A stretch of 64,000 nt of DNA from Megascapheus bottae (lineage: Eukaryota > Chordata > Mammalia > Rodentia > Geomyidae): positions 1,674,001 through 1,738,000 of the forward strand of contig JANJXV010000151.1 of the NCBI GenBank assembly GCA_024803745.1. The letters run 5' to 3'. Each line of letters starts with the position of its first letter. The stretch's first letter is position 1. This document shows positions 16,238-30,530 of the stretch, one piece after another. Below the pieces are notes generated by a model, which saw only the letters and a program-made list of their open reading frames with translations, did no database searches and was not told the origin of the DNA. The position numbers and the translations under genes are program-made.

Positions 16238-19200
16238 ACATGCATTCTAACTTCACACACCTCCATCTATGACTTCACACACCTTCATTCTGACATCACA
16301 CACCTCCATTTTATGATTTCACAGACCTCGAATCTGTGACTTCACTCACCGGCACTCTATGACTTCACACTCCTCCATTCTATGACTTTCCACACCTCTT
16401 TTCTATGACTTCACAACCTCCAATCTATGACTACACACCTCCATTCTGACTTCACACACCTTCATTCTGTGAATTGGCACACCTCCATTCTATGTGTTCA
16501 CACACCACCATTCTACGACTTCACAAACCTTCATTCTTACTTCAGAAACATCAGTTCTATGACTTCACACAACCCCATTCTATGACTTCACAAACCTCCA
16601 TTCTGTGACTTCACACACCTCCATTCTGAGTTCACACAACTCCATTCGGTGACTTCACACACCTCCATTCTGACTTCACACACCTCCATTCTATGACTTC
16701 ACACACTTCCATTCTATGACTTCACACACCTCCATTCTGTGACTTCACACACCTCCATTCTGTGTTCGCACACTTCCATTCTGTGACTTCACACACCTCC
16801 ATTCTGTGACTTCACACACCTCCATTCTGTGTTCGCACACTTCCATTCTGTGACTTCACACACCTCCATTCTGTGACTTCACACACCTCCATTCTGTGAC
16901 TTCACACACTTCCATTCTATGACTTCACACACCTCCATTCTATGACTTCACACACCTCCATTCTGTGACTTCACACACCTCCATTATATGACCTCACACA
17001 CCCTCATTCTATGGTTTCACAGACCTCCATTCTATGAATTCACACATCCATTTTGACTTCACACACCTCCAATATATGACTTCAAACACCTCAATTCTGT
17101 GACTTCACACACCTCCATTCTATGAGTTCATACCATCCATTCTGTGACTTCACACACCTCCATTCTATGACTTCACACACCTCCATTCTGTGACTTCACA
17201 AACCTCCATTCTATGATTTCACACACCTCCAATCTATGACTTCACACACCTCCATTTTATGACGTCACACACCTCCATTTTGACTTCTCACACCTCCATT
17301 ATGTGACTTCACACACCTCTCTTCTGTGACTTCACACACCTCCATTCTATGACTTCACACACTTCCATTCTATGATTTCACATACCTTCATACGATGACT
17401 TCACACACCTACATTCTGTGACTTCACACACCTCCATTCTGATTTCACACACCGCCATTCTGTGACTTCACAAACCTCTATTCTATGATTTCACACACCT
17501 CCATTCTATGACTTCTCACACGTCCATTTTAGGACGTCACACACCTCCATTTTGACTTCACACACTTCCATTCTGTGACTTCACACACCTCCATTCTACG
17601 ACTTCACACACTTCCATTGGGACGTCACACACCTCCATTCTATGAGTTCACACACATAGATTCTATGACTTCACACACCTCCATTCTATGACTTCACACA
17701 CCTCCATTCTTTGACTTCACACACCTCCATTCTATGAATTCACACACCTCCATTGTGACTTCACACAACTCTAATCTGTGACTTCACACACCTGCCTTCT
17801 GTGACTTCACACACCTCCATTCTATGACATCACACACCTGCATTCTATGACTTCACACAACTCCATTCTATGACTTCACACACCTCCATTCTATGACTTC
17901 AGACTTCCATTCTATGACTTCACACACCTCCATTTTGAGTTCCCACATCTCCATTCTATGACTTCACACACCTCCATTCTGTGACTTCTCACACCTCCAT
18001 TCTGTGACTTCACACACCTCGATTCTGTGACTTCACACACCTCCATTCTACGATTTCACACACCTCCATTCTGTGACTTCACACACCTCCATTCTGTGAC
18101 TTCACACACCTCCATTCTGAGTTCACACATCTCCATTCTATGACTTCACACACCTCCAATATATGACTTCACACACCTCCATTTTGTGACTTCACACACC
18201 TCCATTCTATGACTTCACACACCTCCATTCTATGACTTCACACACCTACATTGTGACTTCACACACCTACGTTCTATCAGTTCACACACCTGCGTTGTGG
18301 CTTCACACACCTCCAGTCTCTGACTTCACACACCTCCATTCTGAATACACACACCTCCATTCTGACTTCACACACCTCAGTGCTGTCACTTCACACACCT
18401 CCATTCTATGATTTCCCACACCACCGTTCTTTGACTTCACACACCTCCATTCTATGACTTCACATACCTCCTTTCTGAGTTGACACACCTCCATTCTGTA
18501 ACTTCACATACCTCCAATCTGACTTCACACACCTCCATTCTATGTCTTCACACACCTCCATTCTGTGACTTCACACACCTCCATTCTGTGACTTCAAAAA
18601 CCACCATTCTATGACTTCGCACATCTCCAGTGTGACTTCACACACCTCCATTCTATGAGTTCACACAGCTCCATTCTGACTTCACACACCTCCATTCTAT
18701 GATTTCGCACACCTCTATTCTGACTTCACACCCCTCCATTCTGTGACTTCACATACCGCCATTCTTTGACTTCACACCCCTCCATTCTGTGCCTTCACAC
18801 ACCTCCACTCTGTGTCTTTACACACCTCCATTCTGTGACTTCACACACCTTCCTTCTGTGACTTCACACACCTTCATTCTATGACTTCATACACCTCCAT
18901 TCTAAGACTTCACACACCTCCATTCTCTGACTTCACACACCAATATTCTTTGACTTCACACACCTCCATTCTGTGACTTCACACATCTACATTCTGACTT
19001 CACACACATCCATTCTATGACTTCACAAATCTCCATTCTATGAATTCACAAACCTCCATTCCATGACTTCATACACCTCCATTCTATGACTTCACACACC
19101 TCCTTTCTTTGACTTCATACACCTCCATTTTGACTTCACACACCACAATTCTGTGACTTCACACACCTCCATTTGTGACTTCACACATCACAATTTTGAC

Positions 19201-22200
19201 TTCACACACGTCCATTCTGTGACTTCACACACCTCCATTCTGTGATTTCACACACCTTAATTTTGACTTCACACACTTCCATTCTGTGACTTCACACACC
19301 TCCATTCTGTGACTTCACACACCTCGATTGTCTGATTTCACACACCTCCATTCTTGGATTTCATACACCTCCATTCCATGACTTCACACACCTCCATTCT
19401 ATGAGGTCACACATCTCTATTCTATGAGTTCACACACCTCCATTTTGACTTCACACACCTCCATTCTATGACTTCACACACCTTCATTCTTACTTCAGAA
19501 ACATCCATTCTATGACTTCACACACCTCCATTCTGTGACTTCACAAACCTCCATTCTATGACTTCACACACTTCCATTGTGACGTCACACAGCTCCATTC
19601 TATGAGTTCACACACCTCCATTCTGAGTTCACACAACTCCATTCGGTGACTTCACACACCTCCATTCTGACTTCACACACCTCCATTCTGACTTCACACA
19701 CTTCCATTCTATGACTTCACACACTTCCATTCTATGACTTCACACACCTCCATTCTGTGCCTTCACACACCTCCATTCTGTGTTCGCACACCTCCATTCT
19801 GTGACTTCACACACCTCCATTCTGTGACTTCACGCACCTCCATTCTGTGACTTCACACACCTCCATTCTCTGACTTCACACACCAATATTCTTTGACTTC
19901 ACACACCTCCATTCTGTGACTTCACACATCTACATTCTGACTTCACACACATCCATTCTATGACTTCACAAATCTCCATTCTATGAATTCACAAACCTCC
20001 ATTCCATGACTTCATACACCTCCATTCTATGACTTCACACACCTCCTTTCTTTGACTTCATACACCTCCATTTTGACTTCACACACCTCCATTCTGTGAC
20101 TTCACACACCTCCATTCTGTGTTCGCACACCTCCATTCTGTGACTTCACACACCTCCATTCTGTGACTTCACGCACCTCCATTCTGTGACTTCACACACT
20201 TCCATTCTATGACTTCACACACCTCCATTCTATGACTTCACACACCTCCATTCTGTGACTTCACACACCTCCATTATATGACCTCACACACCCTCATTCT
20301 ATGGTTGCAGACACCTCCATTCTATGAATTTACACATCCATTTTGACTTCACACACCTCCAATATATGACTTCAAACACCTCAATTCTGTGATTTCACAC
20401 TCCTCCATTCTATGAGTTCATACCATCCATTCTGTGACTTCACACACCTCCATTCTATGACTTCACACACTTCCATTCTATGACTTCATATACCTCCATT
20501 CTGTGACTTTACATACCTCCACTCTGAGTTCACAAACCTCCATTCTGTGACTTCACACACCTCCATTCTGTGACTTCCCACACCTCCATTCTGTGACTTC
20601 ACACACCTCCATTCTGTGACTTCACGCACCTCCATTCTGTGACTTCACACACTTCCATTCTATGACTTCACACACCTCCATTCTATGACTTCACACACCT
20701 CCATTCTGTGACTTCACACACCTCCATTATATGACCTCACACACCCTCATTCTATGGTTGCAGACACCTCCATTCTATGAATTTACACATCCATTTTGAC
20801 TTCACACACCTCCAATATATGACTTCAAACACCTCAATTCTGTGATTTCACACTCCTCCATTCTATGAGTTCATACCATCCATTCTGTGACTTCACACAC
20901 CTCCATTCTATGACTTCACACACTTCCATTCTATGACTTCATATACCTCCATTCTGTGACTTTACATACCTCCACTCTGAGTTCACAAACCTCCATTCTG
21001 TGACTTCACACACCTCCATTCTGTGACTTCCCACACCTCCATTCTGTGACTTCACACACCTCCATTGTATGACTTCACACACCTCTATTCTGACGTCACA
21101 CACCTCCATTCTATGACTTCACACACCTCCATTCTGACTTCACACACCTTCATTCTATGACTTCGCACACCTCTATTCTGACTTCACACACCTCCATTCT
21201 GTGACTTCACACACCCCCATTCGATGACTTCACACACCTACATTCTTTGACTTCACACACAACCATTTTGACTGCACACCTCCATTCTGTGAGTTCACAC
21301 ATTTACATTTGTGACTTCTCACACCACTTTTTGACTTCACACATCTCCATTCTGTGACTGCACACACCTCCAATCTGTGACTTCACACACCTCCATTCTG
21401 TGACTTCACACACCTCCATTCTGTGATTTCACACACCCCCCTTCTGTGACTTCACCCACCTCCATTCTATGACTTCACACACCTCCGTTCTATGACATCA
21501 CAACCTCCATTCTATGACTTCACACACTTCCACTCTATGACATCACACACCACCATTCTATGACTTCACACACCTCCATTCTATGACTTCCCACACATGC
21601 ATTCTAACTTCACACACCTCCATCTATGACTTCACACACCTTCATTCTGACATCACACACCTCCATTCTATGACTTCACAGACCTCGAATCTGTGCCTTC
21701 ACTCACCTGCACTCTATGACTTCACACTCCTCCATTCTATGACTTTCCACACCTCTTTTCTATGACTTCACAACCTCCAATCTATGACTACACACCTCCA
21801 TTCTGACTTCACACACCTTCATTCTGTGAATTGGCACACCTCCATTCTATGTGTTCACACACCACCATTCTACGACTTCACAAACCTTCATTCTTACTTC
21901 AGAAACATCAGTTCTATGACTTCACACAACTCCATTCTATGACTTCACAAACCTCCATTCTGTGACTTCACACACCTCCATTCTGAGTTCACACAACTCC
22001 ATTCGGTGACTTCACACACCTCCATTCTGACTTCACACACCTCCATTCTATGTCTTCACACACTTCCATTCTATGACTTCACACACCTCCATTCTGTGAC
22101 TTCACACACCTCCATTCTGTGTTCGCACACTTCCATTCTGTGACTTCACACACCTCCATTCTGTGACTTCACACACCTCCATTCTGTGACTTCACACACT

Positions 22201-22630
22201 TCCATTCTACGACTTCACACACCTCCATTCTATGACTTCACACACCTCCATTCTGTGACTTCACACACCTCCATTATATGACCTCACACACCCTCATTCT
22301 ATGGTTTCACACACCTCCATTCTATGAATTCAGACATCCATTTTGCCTTCACACACCTCCAATATATGACTTCAAACACCTCAATTCTGTGACTTCACAC
22401 ACCTCCATTCTGAGTTCATACCATCCATTCTGTAACTTCACACACCTCCATTCTATGACTTCACACACCTCCATTCTGTGACTTCACAAACCTCCATTCT
22501 ATGATTTCACACACCTCCAATCTATGACTTCACACACTTCCACTCTATGACTTCACACACCACCATTCTATGACATCACACACCTCCATTCTATGACTTC
22601 CCACACATGCATTCTAACTTCACACACCTC
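16238..22630. repeat. Long-range block, right copy (paired with 4593-10290)
   Basis: This is the partner of the 4593-10290 block, with the same order of tagged units. It carries three extra pieces: a small duplication near 16750-16850 around the TGTTCGCACAC tag, about 176 bp near 19550-19730, and a 453-bp tandem duplication at about 20100-21040. Confidence 0.88.
20098..21040. repeat. 453-bp tandem duplication present in only one long-range copy
   Basis: The tag ACGCACCTCC occurs at 20171 and 20624, and CCATTATATGACC at 20271 and 20724; both pairs are 453 bp apart. The corresponding place in the left block (8190-8690) has a single copy, and the same 453 bp accounts exactly for the offset change from 11888 to 12341. 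Confidence 0.88.
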
Positions 22631-23970
22631 CATCTATGACTTCACACACCTTCATTCTGACATCACACACCTCCATTCTATGACTTCACAGACCTCGAAT
22701 CTGTGACTTCACTCACCTGCACTCTATGACTTCACACTCCTCCATTCTATGACTTTCCACACCTCTTTTCTATGACTTCACCACCTCCAATCTATGACTA
22801 CACACCTCCATTCTGACTTCACACACCTTCATTCTGTGAATTGGCACACCTCCATTCTATGTGTTCACATACCTCCATTCTATGACTTCTCAAACCTTCA
22901 TTCTTACTTCAGAAACATCAGTTCTATGACTTCACACAACTCCATTCTATGACTTCACAAACCTCCATTCTGTGAATTCACACACCTCCATTCTGAGTTC
23001 ACACAACTCCATTCTGTGACTTCACACACCTCCATTCTGACTTCACACACCTCCATTCTATGACTTCACACACTTCCATTCTATGACTTCACACACCTCC
23101 ATTCTGTGACTTCACACACCTCCATTCTGTGTTCGCACACTTCCATTCTGTGACTTCACACACCTCCATTCTGTGACTTCACACACCTCCATTCTGTGAC
23201 TTCACACACTTCCATTCTATGACTTCACACACCTCCATTCTATGACTTCACACACCTCCATTCTGTGACTTCACACACCTCCATTATATGACCTCACACA
23301 CCCTCATTCTATGGTTTCACAGACCTCCATTCTATGAATTCACACATCCATTTTGACTTCACACACCTCCAATATATGACTTCAAACACCTCAATTCTGT
23401 GACTTCACACACCTCCATTCTATGAGTTCATACCATCCATTCTGTGACTTCACACACCTCCATTCTATGACTTCACACACCTCCATTCTGTGACTTCACA
23501 AACCTCCATTCTATGATTTCACACACCTCCAATCTATGACTTCACACACCTCCATTTTATGACGTCACACACCTCCATTTTGACTTCTCACACCTCCATT
23601 TTGTGACTTCACACACCTCTCTTCTGTGACTTCACACACCTCCATTCTATGACTTCACACACTTCCATTCTATGATTTCACATACCTTCATACGATGACT
23701 TCACACACCTACATTCTGTGACTTCACACACCTCCATTCTGATTTCACACACCGCCATTCTGTGACTTCACAAACCTCTATTCTATGATTTCACACACCT
23801 CCATTCTATGACTTCTCACACGTCCATTTTAGGACGTCACACACCTCCATTTTGACTTCACACACTTCCATTCTGTGACTTCACACACCTCCATTCTATG
23901 ACTTCACACACTTCCATTGGGACGTCACACACCTCCATTCTATGAGTTCACACACCTAGATTCTATGACT
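22605..23970. repeat. Third copy of the 4.6-5.95 kb / 16.2-17.65 kb module
   Basis: The tag TCCATTTTAGGACG is at 5811, 17523 and 23823, and the surrounding order of variant units is the same. The third copy lies 6300 bp from the second. Its similarity fades after about 23970, where the array becomes more heterogeneous. Confidence 0.85.
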
Positions 23971-26619
23971 TCACACACCTCCATTCTATGACTTCACACA
24001 CCTCCATTCTGTGACTTCACACACCTCCATTCTGTGACTTCACACAGCTCCATTCTGTGACTTCACACACCTCCATTCTCCGACTTCACACACCTCCATT
24101 CTATGACTTCACACATCCATTTTGACTTCACACAACTCCAATATATACCTTCAAACACCTCAATTCTGTGACTTCACACACCTCCACTCTATGAATTCAT
24201 ACCCGTCCATTCTGTGACTTCACACACCTCCATTCTTTGACTTCACACACCTCCATTCTGTGACTTCACCCACCTCCATTCTGTGACTTCCCACACCTCC
24301 ATTCTCCGACTTCTCACCCCTCCCATTTGACTTCACATACCTCCATTCTATGACTTCACACACCTCCATTCTGTGACTTCCCAAACCTCCATTCTATGAT
24401 TTCACACACCTCGAATCTATGACTTCACACACCTACATTTTATGACGTCACACACCTCCATTTTGACTTCACACACCTCCATTATGTGACTCCACACACC
24501 TCCCTTCTGTGTCTTCCCACACCTCCATTCTATGACTTCACACACCTTCATTGTATGACATCACACACCTCCATTCTATGACTTCACACACTTCCATTCT
24601 ATGATTTCACATACCTCCATGCTATGACTTCACACACCTCCATTCTGTGACTTCACACACCTCCATTCTATGACTTCACACACCTCCATTCTTTGACTTC
24701 ACACACCTCCTTTCGGTGACTTCACACACCTCCATTCTGTGACTTCACAAACCTCCATGCTATGATTTCACACACCTCCAATTTATGACTTCACACACCT
24801 ACATTTTATGACGTCACACACCTCCATTTTGACTTCACACACCTCCATTATGTGACTCCACACACCTCCCTTCTATGAATTCACACACCTCCATTGTATG
24901 ACTTCACCCACCTTCATTGTATGACTTCACACACCTCCATTCTATGACTTCACACACTTCCATTCTATGATTTCACATACCTCCATGTTATGACTTCACA
25001 CACCCCCATTCTGTGACTTCACACACCTCCATTCTATGACTTCACACACCTCAATTCTGTGACTTCACAAACCTTCATTCTATGATTTCACACACCTCCA
25101 TTCTATGACTTCACATACCTCCATTTTAGGACATCACACACCTCCATTTTGACTTCACACACCTCCATTCTGTGACTTCACACACCTCCATACTATGAAT
25201 TCACACACTTCCATTGTGACGTCACACACCTCTATTCTATGAGTTCACACACCTCCATTCTATGACTTCACACACCTCCATTCTGACTTCACACACCTCC
25301 ATTCTATGACTTCACACACCTCGAATCTGTGACTTCACTCACCTCCACTCTATGACTTCACAATCCTCCATTCGCTGACTTCCCACACCTCCTTTCTATG
25401 ACTTCACCCACCTCTATTCTATGACTTCACACCTCCATTCTGACTTCACACACCTCCATTCTGTGACTTCACACACCTCCATTCTATGACTTCAAACACC
25501 TCCATTCTTTGACTTCCCACACCTCCTTTCTGAGTTTACACACCTCCATTCTATGATTTCACACACATCCCTTCTTTGACGTCACACACCTCCATTCTAT
25601 GACTTCACACAACTTCATTCTTACTTTACAAACATCCATTCTATAACTTCACACACCTCCATTCTATGACTTCAAACACCTCCATTCTGTGACTTCACAA
25701 AACTCCATTCTATGACTTCACACACCTCCATTCTGTGACTTCACACACCTCCATTCTATGACTTCACACACTTCCATTCTGAATTCACACAGCTCCATTC
25801 TGTGACTTCACACACCTCCATTCTGAATTCACACAGCTCCATTCTGTGACTTCTCAAAACTCCATTCTATGATTTCACACACCTCCATACTATGACTTCA
25901 CACAACTCCATCTATGACTTCACATACCTGCATTCTGACATCACACACCTCCATTCTATAACTTCACAGACCTCGAATCTGTGACTTAACTCACGTGCAC
26001 TCTATGACTTCACACACCTCCATTCTATGACTTCACAGACCTCCTTTCTATGACTTCACACACCTCCATTCTTTGACTTCACACACCTCCATTCCATGAC
26101 TTCACACACATCCATTCTATGACTTCACACACCTCCATTTTGACTTCACACACCTACATTCTGTGACTTCACACACCTCCATCTGTGACTTCACACACCA
26201 CCATTTTGATTTCACACACCTCCATTCTGTGACTTCACACACCTCCATTCTTTGACTTTACACACCTCCGTTTTGACTTCACACACTTCCATTCTGGGAC
26301 TTCACACACCTCAATTCTGTGACTTCACACACCACCATTTTTTGACTTCACACACCTCCATTCTTTGACTTCACACACCTCCATTCCACGACTTCACACA
26401 ACTCCATTCTATGAGTTCAGAAACATCCATTCTATGAGTTCACACACCACAATTTTGTCTTCACACACCTCCATTCTATGTATTCACACACCTTCATTCT
26501 TAATTCAGAAACATCCATTCTATGACTTCACACACCTCCATTCTATGACTTCAAAAACCTCCATTCTGTGACTTCACACACCTCCATTCTGAGTTCACAC
26601 ACCTCCATTCATTGACTTC

Positions 26620-28200
26620 ACACACCTCCATTCTGACTTCACGCACCTCCATTCTATGACTTTACACACTTCCATTCTGTGACTTCACACATCTCCATTC
26701 TGTGACTTCACACACCTCCATTCTGTGACTTCACACACCTCCATTCTATGACATCACACACCTCCATTCTATGACTTCACACACCTCTATTCTATGATTT
26801 CACACATCCATTTTGACTTCACACACATAAAATATATGACTTCAAACACCTCAATTCTGTGACTTCAAAGACCTCCATTCTATGATTTCATACCCGTCCA
26901 TTCTGTGACTTCACACACCTGCATTCTATGACTTCACACACCTCCATTCTGTGACTTCACCCACCTCCATTCTGTGACTTCACACCCCTCTATTCTCCGA
27001 TTTCACACCCCTCCAATTTGACTTCACATACCTCCATTCTATGACTTCACACACCTCCATTCTATGACTTCACACACCTCCAGTTTATGACGTCACACAC
27101 CTCCATTTTGACTTCACACACCTCCATTATGTGACTTCACACACCTCCCTTCTGTGTCTTCACACACCTCCATTCTATGACTTCACACACCTTCATTCTG
27201 TGACTTCACACACCTCCATTCTATGACTTCACAATCTTCCATTCTATGATTTCACATACCTCCATGCTGTAACTTCTCACACCTCCATTCTGTGACTTCA
27301 CACACCTCCATTCTTTGACTTCACACACCTCCATTCCATGACTTCACACACATCCATTCTATGACTTCACACACCTCCATTCTATAAGTTCACACAACTC
27401 CATTCTTTGACTTCACACACCTCCATTTTGACTTCACACACCTACATTCTGTGACTTCACACACCACCATTTTGATTTCACACACCTCCATTCTGTGACT
27501 TCACACACCTCCAATCTGACTTCACGCACCTCCATTCTATGACTTTACACACTTCCATTCTATGACTTCACACATCTCCATTCTGTGACTTCACACACCT
27601 CAATTCTGTGACTTCACACACCTTCATTCTATGACTTCACACACCTCCATTCTATGATTTCACACACCTCTATTCTATGATTTCACACATCCATTTTGAC
27701 TTCACACACATAAAATGTATGACTTCAAACGCCTCAATTCTGTGACTTCACACACCTCCATTCTATGACTTCATACCCGTCCATTCTGTGACTTCACACA
27801 CCTGCATTCTATGACTTCACACACCTCCATTCTGTGACTTCACACACCTCTATTCTCCGACTTCACACCCCTCCAATTTGACTTCACATACCTCCCTTCT
27901 ATGACTTCACAAACCTCCATTCTGTGACGTCACACAACTCCATTCTGTGACTTCACAAACCTCCATTCTATAATTTCACACACCTCTATTCTATGACTTC
28001 ACACACCTCCAGTTTGTGACGTCACACACCTCAATTTTGACTTCACACACCTCCATTATGTGACTTCACACACCTCCCTTCTGTGTCTTCACACACTTCC
28101 ATTCTATGATTTCACATACCTCCATGCTGTAACTTCTCAAACCTCCATTCTGTGACTTCACACACCTCCATTCTGAGTTCACACACCTCCATTCTGTGAC
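26620..28200. repeat. ~0.88-kb tandem duplication in the right part of the array
   Basis: The unusual tag ACACACATAAAATATATGAC at 26821 recurs as ACACACATAAAATGTATGAC at 27704, an offset of 883 bp, with matching unit order on both sides. It is independent of the modules in the left part of the array. Confidence 0.75.
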
Positions 28201-28247
28201 TTCACAAACCTCCATTCTATGATTTCACACACCTCCATTCTATGACT

Positions 28248-30530
28248 TCACACACCTCCATTCTCTGACTTCACACACCTCCATTTTGACTTCACACACT
28301 TCCATTCTGTGACTTCACACACCTCCATTCTGTGACTTAACACACATCCATTGTTTGACTTCACACACCTGCATTTTGACTTCACACACCTCCATTCTTT
28401 GACTTCACACACCTTCATTCTTACTTCAGAAACATCCATTCTATGAATACACAAACCTACCTTCTGTGAATTCACACACCTCCATTCTGAGTTCACACAC
28501 TTCCATTCTGTGACTTCACACACCTCCATTCTGTGACTTCACACACCTCCATTCTATGATTTCACACACCTCCATCTGTGACTTCACACACCTCCATTCT
28601 GACTTCACACTCCTCCATTCTATGAGTTCACACACCTCCATTCTGTGACTTCACACACCTCCATTCTATGACTTCACACAACTGCATTCTATGACTTCAC
28701 ACACCTCCATTCTATGTCTTCACACACCTCCTTTCTGAGTTGACACACCTCCATTCTGTTACTTCACACACCTCCAATCTGACGTCACACACCTCCATTC
28801 AATAACTTCACACACCTCCATTCTGTGTCTTCAAAAACCAACATTCTATGACTTCAAACACCTCCATTCTATGACTTCACACACCTGCATTCTGAGACTT
28901 AACACACCTACACTCTGTGACTTTGCACACCTACACTCTGTGACTACACACCTCCATTCTGTGATTTCACACACCTCCATTCTATGACTTCACACACCTC
29001 CATTCTATGACTTCACACACCTCCATTCTATGACTTCACACACCTCCATTCTATGACTTCACACTTCCATTCTATGACTTCACACACCTCCATTTTGAGT
29101 TCACACATCTCCATTCTATGACTTCACACACCTCCATTCTGTGACCTCTCACACCTCCATTCTGTGACTTCACACACCTCGATTCTGTGACTTCACACAC
29201 TTCCATTCTACGATTTCACACACCTCCATTCTGTGACTTCACACACCTCCATTCTGTGACTTCACACACCTCCATTCTGAGTTCACACATCTCCATTCTA
29301 TGACTTCACACACCTCCATTATATGACTTCACACACCTCCATTTTGTGACTTCACACACCTCCATTCTATGACTTCACACACCTCCATTCTATGACTTCA
29401 CCCACCTACATTGTGACTTCACACACCTACGTTCTATTAGTTCACACACCTGCGTTGTGACTTCACACACCTCCAGTCTCAGACTTCACACACCTCCATT
29501 CTGAATACACACACCTCCATTCTGACTTCACACACCTCAGTGCTGTCACTTCATACACCTCCATTCTATGATTTCCCACACCTCCGTTCTTTGACTTCAC
29601 ATACCTCCATTCTATGACTTCACATACCTCCTTTCTGAGTTGACCCACCTCCATTCTGTGACTTCACATACCTCCAATCTGACTTCACACACCTCCATTC
29701 TATGTCTTCACACACCTCCATTCTGTGACTTCACACACCTCCATTCTGTGACTTCAAAAACCACCATTCTATGACTTCGCACATCTCCATTGTGACTTCA
29801 CACACCTCCATTCTATGAGTTCACACAGCTCCATTCTGACTTCACACACCTCCATTCTATGACTTCGCACACCTCTATTCTGACTTCACACCCCTCCATT
29901 CTGTGACTTCACATACCGCCATTCTTTGACTTCACACCCCTCCATTCTGTGCCTTCACACACCTCCACTCTCTGACTTTACACACCTCCATTCTGTGACT
30001 TCAAACACCTTCCTTCTGTGACTTCACAAACCTCCATTCTATGACTTCACACACCTCCATTCTAAGACTTCACACACCTCCATTCTCTGACTTCACACAC
30101 CAATATTCTTTGACTTCACACACCTCCATTCTGTGACTTCACACATCTCCATTCTGACTACACACGCATCCATTCTATGACTTCACAAATCTCCATTCTA
30201 TGACTTCACAAACCTCCATTCCATGACTTCATACACCTCCATTCTATGACTTCACACATCTCCTTTCTTTGACTTCATACACCTCCATTTTGACTTCACA
30301 CACCACAATTCTGTGACTTCACACACCTCCATTTGTGACTTCACACATCACAATTTTGACTTCACACACGTCCATTCTGTGACTTCACACACCTCCATTC
30401 TGTGATTTCATACACCTTAATTTTAACTTCACACACTTCCATTCTGTGACTTCACACACCTCCATTCTGTGACTTCACACACCTTGATTGTCTGATTTCA
30501 CACACCTCCATTCTATGAGGTCACACATCT
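28248..30530. repeat. Long-range block, right copy (paired with ~12990-15480)
   Basis: This copy is more diverged than the 4.6/16.2-kb pair, with scattered point changes. A further partial copy of the CCTCAGT tag follows at 31644, 2109 bp downstream. Confidence 0.8.

Larger units (their letters stand above)
1206..28787. promoter_or_regulatory. 22 perfect CRE octamers (TGACGTCA) scattered in the array
   Basis: Octamers start at 1206, 2083, 2873, 5548, 8750, 10489, 11997, 13522, 15530, 15733, 17260, 19580, 21091, 23560, 24443, 24809, 25217, 25577, 27088, 27925, 28017 and 28780. Each is the standard unit with T changed to G in TGACTTCA. TGACGTCA is the palindromic CREB/ATF site. Several sites sit at equivalent places in duplicated modules, so they were partly spread by copying. 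Whether any is bound is unknown. The count was made by eye and may be incomplete. Confidence 0.6.
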
